Assembly (NCBI RefSeq): GCF_021462225.1
Contig: NC_061808.1
Coordinates: 18,947,119 to 19,011,118, forward strand
Source: Girardinichthys multiradiatus
Taxonomy: Eukaryota; Chordata; Actinopteri; Cyprinodontiformes; Goodeidae
DNA length: 64,000 bases
Direction: 5' to 3'
The notes under the pieces were generated by a model. It searched no databases, was not told the origin of the DNA, and was given only the letters and a program-made list of their open reading frames with translations. Position 1 is the first letter of the stretch. Each line of letters opens with the position of its first letter. Below are positions 52,498 through 64,000 of this stretch, in pieces. A program made the position numbers and the translations under genes.

Positions 52498-54937
52498 CCT
52501 CACCTTTTTCTGAGCAATCCCAGAATAAATCCGTGCCTAAATATTTGACCAGACATGGTTAAAATTGACATATATAAGTTTTTTTGTGGAAGAAAAATCT
52601 GGAATTGTTCTTTGAAGATATTTTAAGTGAGCTATTTTTGGTGCCAAGGCAATGTTAAGCATTTATCCATCTATTAAAGCAACTTTACTAGAGCCCATCT
52701 CTGCATTTCTCCTGGTAAAGAGTCTCTCTACAGTTAAAGTTTTACAAATTTACTTTTTTTATTTACTTTGTTTAGTGACATGATCAAACAACGGTCAAAG
52801 GAGTAACTGCAACCTAGAACAATAGGTACTCAGATAATTTCAAATGAGTTAAACTAGAATGATCAGAAACTGTAAATATGACAGCAACAGGATGTAAGTT
52901 TAAACAAAAACACACTTGGAAAACATTTACCAAATAAAACAGAAAACTATCCTGGAGTTATTTTACTCTTGTGTAAAGATGGACAGAGAAATCATCTTGT
53001 GACCTGGAATTCAGAGTTAGTAAGGTGTTCAGGATGAAATCAGAGGATGCACAGAGATATAAGAAGGTAGTATGAAGGAAACTATATTTTCTACAATGTG
53101 TTCTACAACATGTTGAGAAATATTATTCAGGGTACAAGATTGTGAGAAAGATCAACACCTGAAGCAGTTAACAGGAATGATCCTTAGGTGATCCTTTGGT
53201 TCTCCTTTCTTTTTGTTCTCATTATTTCTCTGTTGTTCATTATTTTCTTAATTATCTGAGTTTATTGCTGTTAAGTATTCTCTTCTAATTATTCTCTTCC
53301 TCAGCTCCCCACTTTCTATCTCCTCAGCTGTTTCACATATCTCCTGATTGTATCCCATCTCATTCCCCACATCTCCCACAGTATATAACCTCCTTCACTC
53401 ACCTTGTCCTTTGTTGCATCCTCCCCATACACTTCCTATTCATGTGCCCAGTTTTTCCTGTTGTTATGCCAGTGACTCCACAGTGTTTCTTGTCCTGTTC
53501 TGTTTGTGTTCCTGTAAGTTTCTCTTCTTATTTAAGAAATTCCATTATGTTGATCAAACGCTCCTGTCTGCACCAGGGTCTGACTCCTCAACCACGCAAC
53601 CTGACAAAAGGATGAAATGAGTGCACGAACATTGCTTTGTTTCATCCTTTTGAGCTTTCAGCCTCAGGCTGGATTTGAAAATGCTGGCAACCTTTTTGAA
53701 AACTCAGAGGTAAGGCTGCATTGACTAGGTATGTTTTTCTGCTTCAGATCTACTTTGCTGAATGCTTAACGTCATGATCCATGACAAGGAAAAGAAGATG
53801 CAAATAGAATAGAATAAACAAACAAAACCTTTGGAATCCATTTATAGAGGCTGCCCCAAGTCAGTCAACAACATCAATGTCCAATGTCTAGTGTTTCAAA
53901 TCAGCAACACTGTTCTTAAGGTTCTATTATCACACTGATACAAATAGCAGGGTTAAAGATACTGCACATTATGAAATATGCTATACAGTTATATCAAAGT
54001 TTCCAGAAAACACATTTTGTTATGTTTTCTGCTCTGAAACGTGCAGGTAAAGATACAAAAGCACATGTCTAATCTGTGCACAGATGACGTTGGTGCATGA
54101 ATGTGTGTGTGTAAAGCTGTTTATGAAGCCAGTACACTCTGTGTTGCTGGAGTGAGATGAAAGTTCAGGCTGAATGTAGTGAGAATGCCTGAGGCTGTTC
54201 TCTGGGGGAAACCAACAACCATCAAGGGTCACTGCTTTATCTGCTAATTACAGAGCACACACTCTGCAGCTGTATGAAACAGGTCTGCACATAACACACA
54301 ATTGCCTTTGCATTTGTCATGCCATGCTTCATTGCTTCATCGTTTGAAAGCAACATGCCAAAAGTCCATTCTGTAATACAAATTAGATGCATTCAGATCT
54401 TGTCATGTTCCTGTCATGTTTTCTTTATATGCTATAGCTGGTACTTTTAATGTTGTCTTCCTGTGACAAAATTCCTTTTAATAAAACCATGAAATGAACA
54501 AGAAAAGTTTTTTTTATATTTTTGGACATTAATCATACCGGCAAGTAGAATTAAAAAAACATGCTGCATTATGACCTTTCTTCACTTTACCCAACGCTGA
54601 TCAACACACTGTTGACGAAAGTGAGTCAGAGGAGTCATAGGAAGTCATCGCCACAATCTGGACTCAGGCTGGGAACAACAGAGCCAGGGAATTCATTGTG
54701 TGTCTCCTTCCTACAGAGGAAACAACTGTCACAAGTTATTCACTGCATTTTAACCTCATCTATCAACGCTGCGCTTGGGGCGCTAATAAATGAGCATGGG
54801 ATGACTAACAATGGCCCCAAAGGCAGATTCACATGTGCTACGTTTCCTACCTAAAGCTGAGTTCAAAGAGAAAGCAGTGATGGACTCATGACTGGGATTT
54901 TCATCAACATCCCTATAAACATTGTCAGGAAACCTAT
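52498..54937. other. Non-coding stretch, possible LTR-like piece
   Basis: No gene. About 53270-53610 has a promoter-like layout (CACAGTATATAACC at about 53377, then pyrimidine-rich sequence, then an ACCTGACA end) that resembles solo LTRs of fish Gypsy elements, but no second copy or primer site supports it. The rest is unremarkable. Confidence 0.4.
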
Positions 54938-55040
54938 AAATGGATGGATGGATGGATGGATGGATGGATGGATGGCTTGATGGATGGATGGATGGATGGA
55001 TGGATGGATGGATGGACGAATGGACATAAAGATGGATGGA
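54938..55040. repeat. (GGAT)n microsatellite
   Basis: About 100 bp of TGGA/GGAT tandem repeats with minor interruptions. Confidence 0.9.
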
Positions 55041-55084
55041 TGGAGAAGGTGGACCTTGAACAACATATAATGTGTCTCAGTCAT

Positions 55085-55375
55085 TAGGACGAGCCGGGGT
55101 ATATCCTGGTACACACTGGATAGGTTGCCAGCCCATCAGAGGGCAACATAGAGACAGACAAGACAGACAACCCTGCGTCCACACACTTATACCTTAGGGC
55201 AATTTAGAGAGATCAAGCAACACAACAGTCATGCTTTTGTACTGTGGGAGGAGTCTGGAGTACCTGGAGAGAACCCCTGCATGCATGGGGAGAACATTCA
55301 CACTCCATGCAGAAAGACTCAAGGCCAGGATTCAAACCCAGAACCTTTTTGCTGCCAGGCAACAGTGTGTAGTAA
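55085..55375 (+). repeat. Teleost interspersed repeat, copy C
   Basis: Shares 'ggataggttgccagcccatc', 'actgtgggaggagtctggag', 'gcatggggagaacattcaca' and 'gaacctttttgctgccaggc' with copies A and B. Confidence 0.75.
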
Positions 55376-55771
55376 AATATATCAATGTTTTTGCAGCCTA
55401 TGTTTTGACTTATTAGATCGGGAAAAGTATTCTGAATGTATGAAGGTTGAGTTTTCTCCTTTACTTTCTCCACAGATAGGGCTGGGCGATACAGGCCTAA
55501 CTTTATAACAACAAAATAGTTTGGATTTGCTCACAATATATTGATAATAATATATGTAGAAAATCTGCATCACTATTAAAATGTTGAACTCTCCAATTTT
55601 CTGCATAGGTGTGTGTGTGGGCTGGCACCTAATCCAGTGGGGGGCAAAAAATTCAGACCCCTTGAACTTTTTCAGATTTGCACACATTACAGCCACATAT
55701 TTTGTATGACCAACGCAACATAGAGCATAGCTGTTAAGTTAAAGGAATGTTTTTTAGATAAATAGAAATCT

Positions 55772-57150
55772 GGCACCGTATTCACAAAGAATCCTAAGAC
55801 TGAAAGTAGCTTCTAGTGATGTCATTCTAAGAAAAATCCTTGAATTCTAAGATCTTTCTTAGAATTTTCCCTTGGCGAAATAAAAGTTTTTCACGAAGCA
55901 TCTTAGGCCTTAAAAGAGCTCCTAATGTGAGGAAATGTTAAAAGTATTCAGGAGGACTTTTAGTGAGCCTAAGAGTGTCTTAAGCAGAGATGACAGAAAG
56001 ACAGAGAGGAAGGAGAGATATTCTCCTAACAATAAATAACAGTAAATTAATAAAACGTTACTGGCTCAACCGCCCAGGGATCCACCCCTATTAATAGTCG
56101 AGTAAATGAGCACATAAACCTCTATAACAATCTTACAATTATTAATATAGGAATATGATTAACCTTGTCATCCCCCTGAGAGGAAATTAAATAGTTTTAG
56201 TGGCAGGATAAATAAAAGGTGCACCTCTAGTAAGGTAATATTAGAAAAGATAAATAAATAATAGAAACAATAATAAAGTACTGTGAAATAAAAAGTAAAC
56301 AAAATTACAAACAATACCCCACAGAATTATTTAAATAATTACAGACTGTAAAAGTATTTGCTGCATTGTACATGATGACGTCAGCAGCCTAAATGGTCCT
56401 CTACAACGCTCCCCGTCTGTGGAAGCAGGAACCAGAGCTGCTCACATTCCAGACTGGTGCTCAAAGCAGAGGGAACGACGCATTGATCTGCTGGGAATGA
56501 CTGTTTGTTTGCACCGTAATCCCAGGACCAAATTTACCTTTCAACACCCTTCTGTTCTCCTCCACCAGCAGGCTCTGCTCCTCTGTTCAGTTCAGTTTTC
56601 TCCACCATTTGTTCTCCATTTTATTTTGGTCATTTTACTAAACTAAACCTTATTATACAAAAAACAGATCACAGTAAAATGCTGAATTTTAATATTAATA
56701 TGAAATTGATTAATATGAAATAGAAGCAGTTTGAAAACCACCAGCATGGCGAGTAAACATAATAAGCAAATCAAAATACTGACGAGCACGTAAATAAGCT
56801 ACTTTCAAACATTTTGATGATGTGTGATAATTAATTTAATCTTATTAAGTTATATCATCATGATTTACACATTTTTGAATCCAGTCTAAATTCTATCATC
56901 ATTTAATTTCTCTCCATTGAGAGTGTAGCTTTTCTCTTTTGCAACAACCAATCTGAGTTCTTAGAAGACAGAGTCACAGCAATGGGGTCAACCACACTTC
57001 CTCAATAAGATGGGAATTTCTGTCGTGTCCTTGCTTAGAGTTGCTCTTAGCGGCGAACAAAATCACTCTTAAGCTAGAAGTCCATGCCAGGAATTTTTAG
57101 GCTAAGTTAGGAGCTCTCTGTAAAGAGAGAATCATTGAGAGTATGGGCCT
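55772..57150. mobile_element. Possible Harbinger-like non-autonomous element
   Basis: The left part (TTCACAAAGAATCCTAAGAC and 'gaaagtagcttct') and the right part (complement of CAGAGAGCTCCTAACTTAG) resemble the inverted ends of fish PIF/Harbinger elements. The TIR match is loose, no clear 3-bp duplication is visible, and there is no transposase ORF. Confidence 0.35.
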
Positions 57151-57546
57151 TGATGTATAAACTCAAATAATATCTGTCAGAGGTTGACAGAACTATTAGA
57201 CTGCCCTTTTTTAAAAAGTGACAAGACAATAACTCCAAAACACTCCCACTTCACCTGAGAGACAGAAAGTCAAATATTATACCAGGCAGTTGCCATCACA
57301 CAATGTAGGGCAACATAGAGAACATTGAGAAGTAGGTGCTAGGTCTAAAAATCAAAATTGTTATTGTAAATAATTCTCAATTATTATTGTACTTTTGTCT
57401 AGAGTTTGTATTTATCTAAATCTAAATCTTTATCTATATCTAAACCAAATTTTTTTAGATGTATCTAAATCTAAATCTAAAAATCTAAATCATTATTATA
57501 AATAATTCTAAATTATTTTTGTTCTTTTGTCTAGAGTTTGTATATA

Positions 57547-58507
57547 CACTCAGCAGCCACTTTATTAGGTACACCTTGCTAGTACCGGGTTGGACCCCCT
57601 TTTGCCTTCAGAAATGTCTTAATCCTTTGTGGTATAGATTCAACAAGGTACTGGAAACATTCCTCACAGAGTTTGTTCCATATTGACATGATAGCATAAG
57701 ACAGATGCTGCAGATTTGTCGGCTGCACATCCATGATGCGAATCTCCCGTTCCACCACATCCCAAAGATGCTCTATTGGATTGAGATCTGGTGACTGTGG
57801 AGGCCATTTGAGTACAGTGAACTCATTGTCATGTTCAAGAAACCAGTCATTTTTTATGATGTGACGCGTTATCCTTCTGGAAATAAGCAGCAGAAATCGA
57901 GACTCATCAGACCAGGCAACGTTTTTCCAATCTTCTATTGTCCAATTTTGGTGAGCCTGTGCGAATTGTAGCCTCAGTTTTCTGCTGACAGGAGTGGCAC
58001 CCTGTGTGGTATTCTGCTGCTGTGGCCCATCTGCCTCAAGGTTTGACATGTTGTGCGTTCAGAGATGCTCTTCTGCATGCCTTGGTTGTAACGAGTGGTT
58101 ATTTGAGTTACTGTTGCCTTTCTATCAGCTGGAACCAGTGTGGCCATTTTCTTCTGACCTCTGACATCAACAAAGCATTTGAGCCCACATAACTGCTACT
58201 CACTGGATATTTTCTCTTTTTCAGACCATTCTCTGTAAACCCTAGAGCTGGTAATACGTGAAAATCCCAGTAGATCAGCAGTTTCTGAAATACTGAGACC
58301 AGCCCGTCTGGCACCAGCAACCATGCTACACTCAAAGTCACTTAAATCACCTTTCTTCCCCATGATGCTCGGTTTGAACTGCAGTAGATCGTCTTGACCA
58401 TGTCTACATGCCTGAATACATTGAGTTGCTGCCATGTGATTGGCTGATTAGAAATTTGTGTTAATGAGCAGTTGGACAGGTGTACCTAATAAAGTGGCCG
58501 GTGAGTG
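57547..58507 (-). mobile_element. Tc1-like element with CACTC...GAGTG ends
   Basis: 961 bp flanked by TA, with inverted ends containing 'actttattaggtacacct' and 'aggtgtacctaataaagt'. The minus-strand transposase is split. Head: residues from 58435 with MAATQCIQA, then a helix-turn-helix region (SISETADLLGFSR). Core: 58049-57579 with WSDESRF (first Asp) and PDLNPIEHLW (last acid). The middle, including the second catalytic Asp region, is deleted, explaining the short length. Confidence 0.9.
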
Positions 58508-58529
58508 TATATACATATATATATATATA

Positions 58530-59891
58530 CAGTACAGAACAAAAGTTTGGACACGCCGTCTCGTTCAAAGAGTTTTCTTTATTTTCATGACTATGAACAT
58601 TGTAGCTTCACACTGAAGGCATTAAAACTATGAATTAACACATGTGGAATTATATACTGAACAAAATGTGTGAAACAACTGAAAATATGTCTTATATTCT
58701 AGGTTCTTCAAAGTAGCCACCTTTTGCTTTGATTACTGCTCCGCACACTCTTGGCATTCTGTTGATGAGCTTCAAGAGGTAGTCACCTGAAATGGTTTTC
58801 ACTTCACAGGTGTGCCCTGTCAGGTTTAATAAGTGGGATTTAAAGCCTTATAAATGGGGTTGGGACCATCAGTTGTGTTGTGCAGGAGCTGGATACAGTA
58901 CACAGCTGATAGTCCTACTGAATAGACTGTTAGAATTTGTATTATGGCAAGAAAAAAGCAGCTAAGTAAAGAAAAACTAGTGGCCATCATTACTTTAAGA
59001 AATTGAGGTCAGTCAGTCCGAACAATTGGGAAAACTTTGAAAGTGACCCCAAGTGCAGTCGCAAAAACCCATCAAGCGCTACAAAGAAACTGGCTCACAT
59101 GAGGACGGCCCCAGGAAAGGAAGACCAAGAGTCACCTCTGCTGCAGACGATAAGTTCATCCGAGTCACCAGCCTCAGAAATCGCAGGTTAACAGCAGCTC
59201 AGATTAGAGAACAGGTCAATGCCACACAGAGTTATAGCAGCAGACACATCTCTAGAACAACTGTTAAGAGGAGACTGTGTGAATCAGGCCTTCATGGTAA
59301 AATAGCTGCTAGGAAACCACTGCTGAGGACAGGCAACAAGCAGAAGAGACTTGTTTGGGCTAAAGAACACAAGAAATGGACATTAGACCAGTGGAAATCT
59401 GTGCTTTGGTCTGATGAGTTCAAGTTTGAGATCTTTGGTTCCAACCACCATGTCTTTGTACAGCGCAGAAGAGGTGAACGGATGGACTCTGCATGCCTGG
59501 TTCCCACCGTGAAGCATGGAGGAGGAGGTGTGATGGTGCGGGGGTGTTTTGCTTGTGACTCTATTGGGGATTTATTCAAAATTGAAGGCATACTGAACCA
59601 GCATGGCTACCACAGCATCTTGCAGCGACATGCTTTTCCATCTGGTTTGCGTTTAGTTGGACTATCATTTATTTTTCAAAGGGACAATGACCCCAAACAC
59701 ACCTCCAGGCTGTGTAAGGGCTATTTGACCAAGAAGGAGAGTGATGGGGTGCTGCGCCAGATGACCTGGCCTCCACAGTCACCGGACCTGAACCCAATCG
59801 AGATGGTTTTGGGTGAGCTGGACCGCAGAGTGAAGGCAAAAGGGCCAACAAGTGCTAAGCATCTCTGGGAAGTCCTTCAAGACTGTTGGAG
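58530..59891 (+). mobile_element. Tc1-like DNA transposon, copy 2 (3' end lost)
   Basis: Starts CAGTACAG after TA, as copy 1 at 22593-24140. It runs through the transposase and is cut at 59891 by an L2 3' end. The right TIR is not in the window, because the L2 extends past 64000. Confidence 0.9.
58944..59890 (+). pseudogene. Tc1-like transposase, nearly complete
   Basis: ATG at 58944. A TGA interrupts after LRN (59004-59006), at the same codon as the TAA in copy 1. A frame change near 59068 leads into the long open frame (59053-59949). That frame has the second helix-turn-helix domain (SLRNRRLTAAQIREQV) and DDE motifs: WSDEFKFEIF, NDPKHTS and PDLNPIEM. The GGGGVMVRG block is present. The last about 25 codons are replaced by L2-derived sequence after DCWRIQ. 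Confidence 0.9.
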
Positions 59892-59985
59892 AATTCAATT
59901 CAATTCAATTCAGTTTTATTTATATAGCGCCAATTCACTATATAAATAAAACTGAATTGAATTTATTTATATAGCGCCAATTCAC
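59892..59985 (-). repeat. L2 3' end (part before the Rex3 insertion), partly palindromic
   Basis: Begins ATTCAATTCAATTCAATTCAG, the reverse complement of the L2 tail, continues to GCGCCAATTCAC, then an inverted copy of the tail and a second GCGCCAATTCAC. This is the 3' tip of the L2 that continues at 63019. Confidence 0.85.
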
Positions 59986-62900
59986 CCCCCAGTGGGCCCA
60001 CCACCTGCAGGGGGAACCGTGAGGGACCGGTGCAAAGAGGATTGGGTGGCGGACAAAGGTGGAGACCTCAGCGGCCCGATCCCCGGATGCTTAGGCTGGC
60101 TCTAGGGACGTGGAATGTCACCTCGCTGGGGGAGAAGGAGCCTGAGCTTGTGCGGGAGGTCGAGAGATATCGACTAGAAATAGTCGGGCTCGCCTCCACG
60201 CACAGCGTGGGCTCTGGAACCCATCTCCTTGAGAGGGGTTGGACTCTGTTCTACTCTGGAGTGGCCCATGGGGAGAGGCGGCGGGCTGGTGTGGGTTTGC
60301 TTGTTGCCCCCCAGCTCAACCGTCTCGTGTTGGGGTTTGCCCCAGTGGATGAGAGGGTCGTATCCCCGCGCCTTCGGGTTGGGGAGAGGTCTCTGACTAT
60401 CATTTCAGCCTACGGGCCGAGTGGCAGTGCAGAGTACCCGGCCTTCTTGGCGTCCCTGTCGGGGTTGCTGGATAGTGCCCCTCGCGGGGACTCCATTATT
60501 CTGCTGGGGGACTTCAATGCCCACGTGGGGAACGACAGTGACACCTGGAGAGGCGTGATGGAATGGCCTCCCTGATCTGAATCCGAGTGGTGTTTTGTTA
60601 TTGGACTTCTGTGCTAGTCACGGATTGTCCATAACGAACACCATGTTCAAACATAAGGGTGTCCATCAGTGGACTTGGCACCAGGACACCCTAGGCAGGA
60701 GGTCGATGATCGACTTTGTTGTCGTATCATCAGACCTTCGGCCGCATGTTTTGGACACTCGGGTGAAGAGAGGGGCTGAGCAGTCCACTGATCATCACCT
60801 GGTGGTGAGTTGGATCCGCTGGAGGAGGAGAAAGCCAGACAGACTTGGCAGGCCCAAGCGCATAGTGAGGGTCTGCTGGGAACGCCTGGCGGAGCCCTCG
60901 GCCAGGGATGTATTCAACTCCCACCTCCGTGAGAGCTTCGGCCGGATCCCGGGGGATGTTGGAGACGTGGAGTCCGAGTGGACCATGTTCTCCGCATCTA
61001 TTGTCGATGCTGCTGCCCGTGGCTGCGGCCGTGAGGTCTGCGGTGCCTGTCGCGGCGGCAATCCCAGAACCCGGTGGTGGACACCGACAGTAAGGGATGC
61101 TGTTAAGCTGAAGAAGGAGTCCTATTGGCTGTGGTTGGCTTGTGGGACTCTTGAGGCGGCTGACGGGTACCGTGAGGCCAAGCGTGCTGTGGCCCGGGCT
61201 GTGGCAGAGGCAAAAACTCGGGCCTGGGAGGAGTTCGGTGAGGCCATGGAGAAGGACTACCGGTTGGCCTCGAAGCGATTCTGGCAAACCGTCCGTCGCC
61301 TCAGGAGGGGGAAGCAGTGCTTCGCCAACACTGTTTATAGTGGGGGCGGGAGACTGCTGACCTCGACTGAGGACATTATCGGGCGGTGGAAGGAGTACTT
61401 CGAGGATCTCCTCAATCCTGCCATCACGCATTCCGTGGTGGAAACAGAGGCTGGGGACTCGGGGTTGGACTCTTTCATCACCCAGGCTGAAGTCACCGAG
61501 GTGGTTAAAAAGCTCCGTGGTGGCAAGGCTTCGGGGGTGGATGAGATCCGCCCTGAGTACCTCAAGTCTCTGGATGTTGTAGGGCTGTCATGGTTGACAC
61601 GTCTCTTCAACATTGCGTGGCGGTCGGGAACAGTGCCTCTGCACTGGCAGACTAGGGTGATGGTCCCCCTTCATAAGAAGGGTGACCGGAGGGTGTGTTC
61701 CAACTACAGGGGGATCACACTCCTCAGCCTCCCTGGTAAGGCCTACGCCAGGGTATTGGAGAGGAGAGTCCGACCGATAGTTGAACCCCGGCTTCAGGAG
61801 GAGCAGTATGGTTTTCGTCCCGGCCGTGGAACACTGGACCAGCTCTATACCCTCTACAGGGTGCTCGAGAGTTCATGGGAGTTTGTCCAACCGGTTCACA
61901 TGTGTTTTGTGGACCTGGAGAAGGCATTCGACTGTGTCCCTCGTGATGCCCTGTGGGGGGTGCTCCAGGAGTATGGAATCGGGGGCCCTTTACTAGGGGC
62001 CATCCGGTCCCTGTACGAGCGGAGCAGGAGTTTGGTCTGCATTGCCGGCACTAAGTCGGACCTGTTCCCAGTGCATGTTGGACTCCGGCATGGCTGCCCT
62101 TTGTCACCGGTCCTGTTCATAACTTTTATGGACAGGATTTCTAGATGCAGCCAAGGGCCAGAGGAGGTCGGGTTTGGGGACCAGTGGATTTCGTCTCTTC
62201 TTTTTGCAGATGACGTGGTCCTGCTGACCCCCTCTAGCCAAGACCTACAGCATGCGCTGTGGCGGTTCGCAGCCGAGTGTGAAGCGGCTGGGATGAGGAT
62301 CAGCTCCTCCAAGTTCGAGGCCATGGTACTCGACCGGAAAAGGGTGGCTTGTCCTCTTCAGGTTGGAGGGGAGTTCCTGCCTCAAGTGGAGGAGTTTAAG
62401 TATCTCGGGGTCTTGTTCACGAGTGAGGGAAGAATGGAGCGGGAGATCGACAGACGGATCGGTGCGGCTGCCACAGTAATGGGGGCGCTGTGCCGGTCCG
62501 TTGTGGTGAAGAGAGAGCTGAGCCGAAAAGCAAAGCTCTCAATTTACTGGTCGGTCTACGTTCCTACCCTCACCTATGGCCATGAACTTTGGGTCATGAC
62601 CGAAAGAACGAGATCACGGATACAAGCGGCTGAAATGAGCTTCCTCCGTAGGGTGGCCGGGCACTCCCTTAGAGATAGGGTGAGGAGCTTGGCCATCCGG
62701 GAGGGGCTCGGAGTAGAGCCGCTGCTCCTCCACATCGAGAGGAGCCAGTTGAGGTGGCTCGGGCATCTATACCGGATGCCTCCTGGACGCCTTACTCGGG
62801 AGGTGTTCCAGGCACGTCCCACCGGGAGGAGGCCCTGGGGACGGCCCAGGACACGTTGGAGGGACTATGACTCTCGGGTGGCCTGGGAACGCCTTGGGCT

Positions 62901-63018
62901 CCCCTTGGAGGAACTGGAAGAGGTGTCTGGAGAGAGGGACGTCTGCGCGTCTCTGTTGAGTCTGCTGCCCCCGCGACCCGGTCCCGGATAAGCGGAAGAC
63001 GACGAGTACGAGTACGAG
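59986..63018 (+). mobile_element. Rex3 (RTE-clade) LINE with 11-bp target duplication
   Basis: 3033 bp flanked by CGCCAATTCAC (59975-59985 and 63019-63029). Sequence around 62085-62110 and 61650-61670 matches conserved Rex3 RT regions, and the ORF is characteristic of this abundant fish RTE element. It ends in an ACGAGT-type short repeat. Inserted in an L2 3' UTR. Confidence 0.92.
60030..62991 (+). pseudogene. Rex3 endonuclease-reverse transcriptase, single frameshift
   Basis: First frame 60030-60575: LGTWNVTSLG, GDFNAHVGN (AP endonuclease). The frame changes at about 60560-60570, where a few bases appear deleted next to the GVM codons. The second frame 60595-62991 is open for 798 codons: IDFVVVS and TDHHLV (endonuclease end), GVDEIRPEY, FVDLEKAFD, GCPLSPVLF, FADDVVLL (RT). 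A C-terminal part with LRWLGHLYRM and GRPRTRWRDY follows. Otherwise undamaged, so this copy is young. Confidence 0.92.
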
Positions 63019-64000
63019 CGCCAATTCACAACACATGTTGTCTCAAGGCACTTCACAACAGTCAGTTACATACATTCCAATTAATCCTAACAATTGAACA
63101 GTGCAGTCGGTGTTAGCTTTTTATTCAAATTGGATAAAAAGTTTTTCTATCTAAGGAAACTTGCAGTGACTTGCAGCATTCCCTCCTCCCGGATAAGCAT
63201 GTAGAGACAGTGGACAGTCCCTGGCATTGACTTTGCAGCAATCCCTCATACTGAGCATGCATGTAGCGACAGTGGAGAGGAAAACTCCCTTTTAACAGGA
63301 AGAAATCTCCAGCAGAACCAGGCTGAGTGTGAGCGGCCATCTGCCACGACCAACTGGGGGTTTGAGAGAACAGAGCAGAGACACAAAAAGAACACAGAAG
63401 CACTGATCCAGGAGACCTTTCTATGGGAAGGAGAAGTATATGTTAATGGATGTAGCTCCTTTAGTCATTTCACCTAGAAAGAAAGAACAGATAAACTCTG
63501 AGCCAGTTTTCAAGGTTAGAGTCTGAAAGAGAGCACATAGAGTTTGTTACAGTTAAGCTCAGTCAATCGCCATGTCTAGGAGAGAGAAAGGGTTAAACAC
63601 TAAAAGACAGGGCTATGTGGATCATCGGTAGAGGGTGAGCATTAAGTTGTTGCCAGCAGAAGCTCGGATGATTCCCCTCTCTAGAAAGGTGTCACAGGTA
63701 GACACAGAGCCAGGCCAGGTGTAGCTTCTAGGAAGAGAATAGAGAGAACAAGGTTAAAAGCTGAAATAACAGCAAATAATGCAAAATTGGAGAGTAGTGT
63801 GAGAATGTAGCGAAGAGGGTGAAAGTGGTCGTTATGTCCTCCAGCAGCCTAAGCCTATAGCAGTATAACTACACAGATAGTTTCAGCTCAGATTATTTAG
63901 TTAAACGGCGCTTATTTACAACAATGTCTCCCCCTTAATCTAACCAACAGGGAGGGAGGAAGGCTCAGCCACTCTAACTATAAGCTCTATCAAAAAGGAA
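63019..64000 (-). repeat. L2 3' UTR, continuing beyond the window
   Basis: Reverse complement of the same 3' UTR found at 50838-52068. After the Rex3 duplication it runs back toward the ORF2 stop at 63974. Confidence 0.88.
63974..64000 (-). CDS. C-terminal codons of an L2 ORF2 (partial)
   Basis: FLFDRAYS followed by TAG, matching the L2 ORF2 end at 50837 (FLFDKTYS). The remainder of the ORF lies outside the window, so its integrity is unknown. Confidence 0.7.
   Translation of the reverse strand, partial: FLFDRAYS

Noticed and set aside
54938..55040. CRISPR-like regular repeats
   Set aside because: Simple GGAT microsatellite without spacers; eukaryotic context.
60730..61431. 233-codon minus-strand ORF
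   Set aside because: Antisense shadow of the GC-rich Rex3 ORF.

Overview
The window looks like transposon-dense intergenic DNA from a teleost fish. Every recognisable coding segment belongs to a mobile element: L2/Maui-like, Rex1-like and Rex3 LINEs, several Tc1-like DNA transposons, a hAT element, LTR retroelements and one full-length Polinton (Maverick). This mix is typical of ray-finned fish, but I cannot name the species. I found no host protein gene, tRNA, rRNA or CRISPR array.

The centrepiece is a 15.3 kb Polinton at 5853-21189. It has about 232-bp terminal inverted repeats (AG...CT ends) and a perfect 6-bp target duplication (AATTTC). The plus-strand left half carries two unrecognised accessory ORFs (6260-7252, 7323-8162), a retrovirus-like integrase with a C-terminal chromodomain (8490-9575), a penton-like minor capsid gene broken by one in-frame stop (9614-10387), a small basic pX-like protein broken by a 1-nt frameshift (10500-10941), the double-jelly-roll major capsid protein (10941-12248) and an adenovirus-type cysteine protease (12260-12856). 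The minus-strand half, read from the right TIR, carries a spliced multi-exon gene that ordinary ORF scanning misses (20703-19240), protein-primed DNA polymerase B (19177-14864), a packaging ATPase (14833-14162) and two small conserved Polinton-type ORFs (14155-12984). The two halves converge on back-to-back polyadenylation signals near 12930. Together they form a virus-like set: replication (PolB), integration (integrase), capsid (MCP, penton, pX-like), maturation (protease) and packaging (ATPase).

The most unusual feature is at 19159-20703. At least six short exons on the minus strand have good GT-AG boundaries and almost all introns are in phase 1. A further strong acceptor, also in phase 1, lies just before the PolB MDN start at 19156. 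The exon array could therefore splice either to its own terminal exon (stop at 19240) or in frame into PolB.

Right of the Polinton are a Tc1-like element (22593-24140), a quiet stretch, and then a nest at 27.4-52.5 kb. The nest contains L2 3' ends, a hAT element (28779-30727), and an old LTR element with a tRNA-Asn-type primer site (left LTR ending 31548, right LTR 40746-42224). That element is interrupted by a younger, heavily deleted ERV with a tRNA-His-type primer site (33031-40069). A long L2 LINE (about 43500-52068) follows, interrupted by a Rex1-like LINE (45399-48516). From 57.5 kb to the end are two more Tc1-like elements (57547-58507, 58530-59891) and a nearly intact Rex3 (59986-63018) inserted into the 3' UTR of another L2 that runs off the window.
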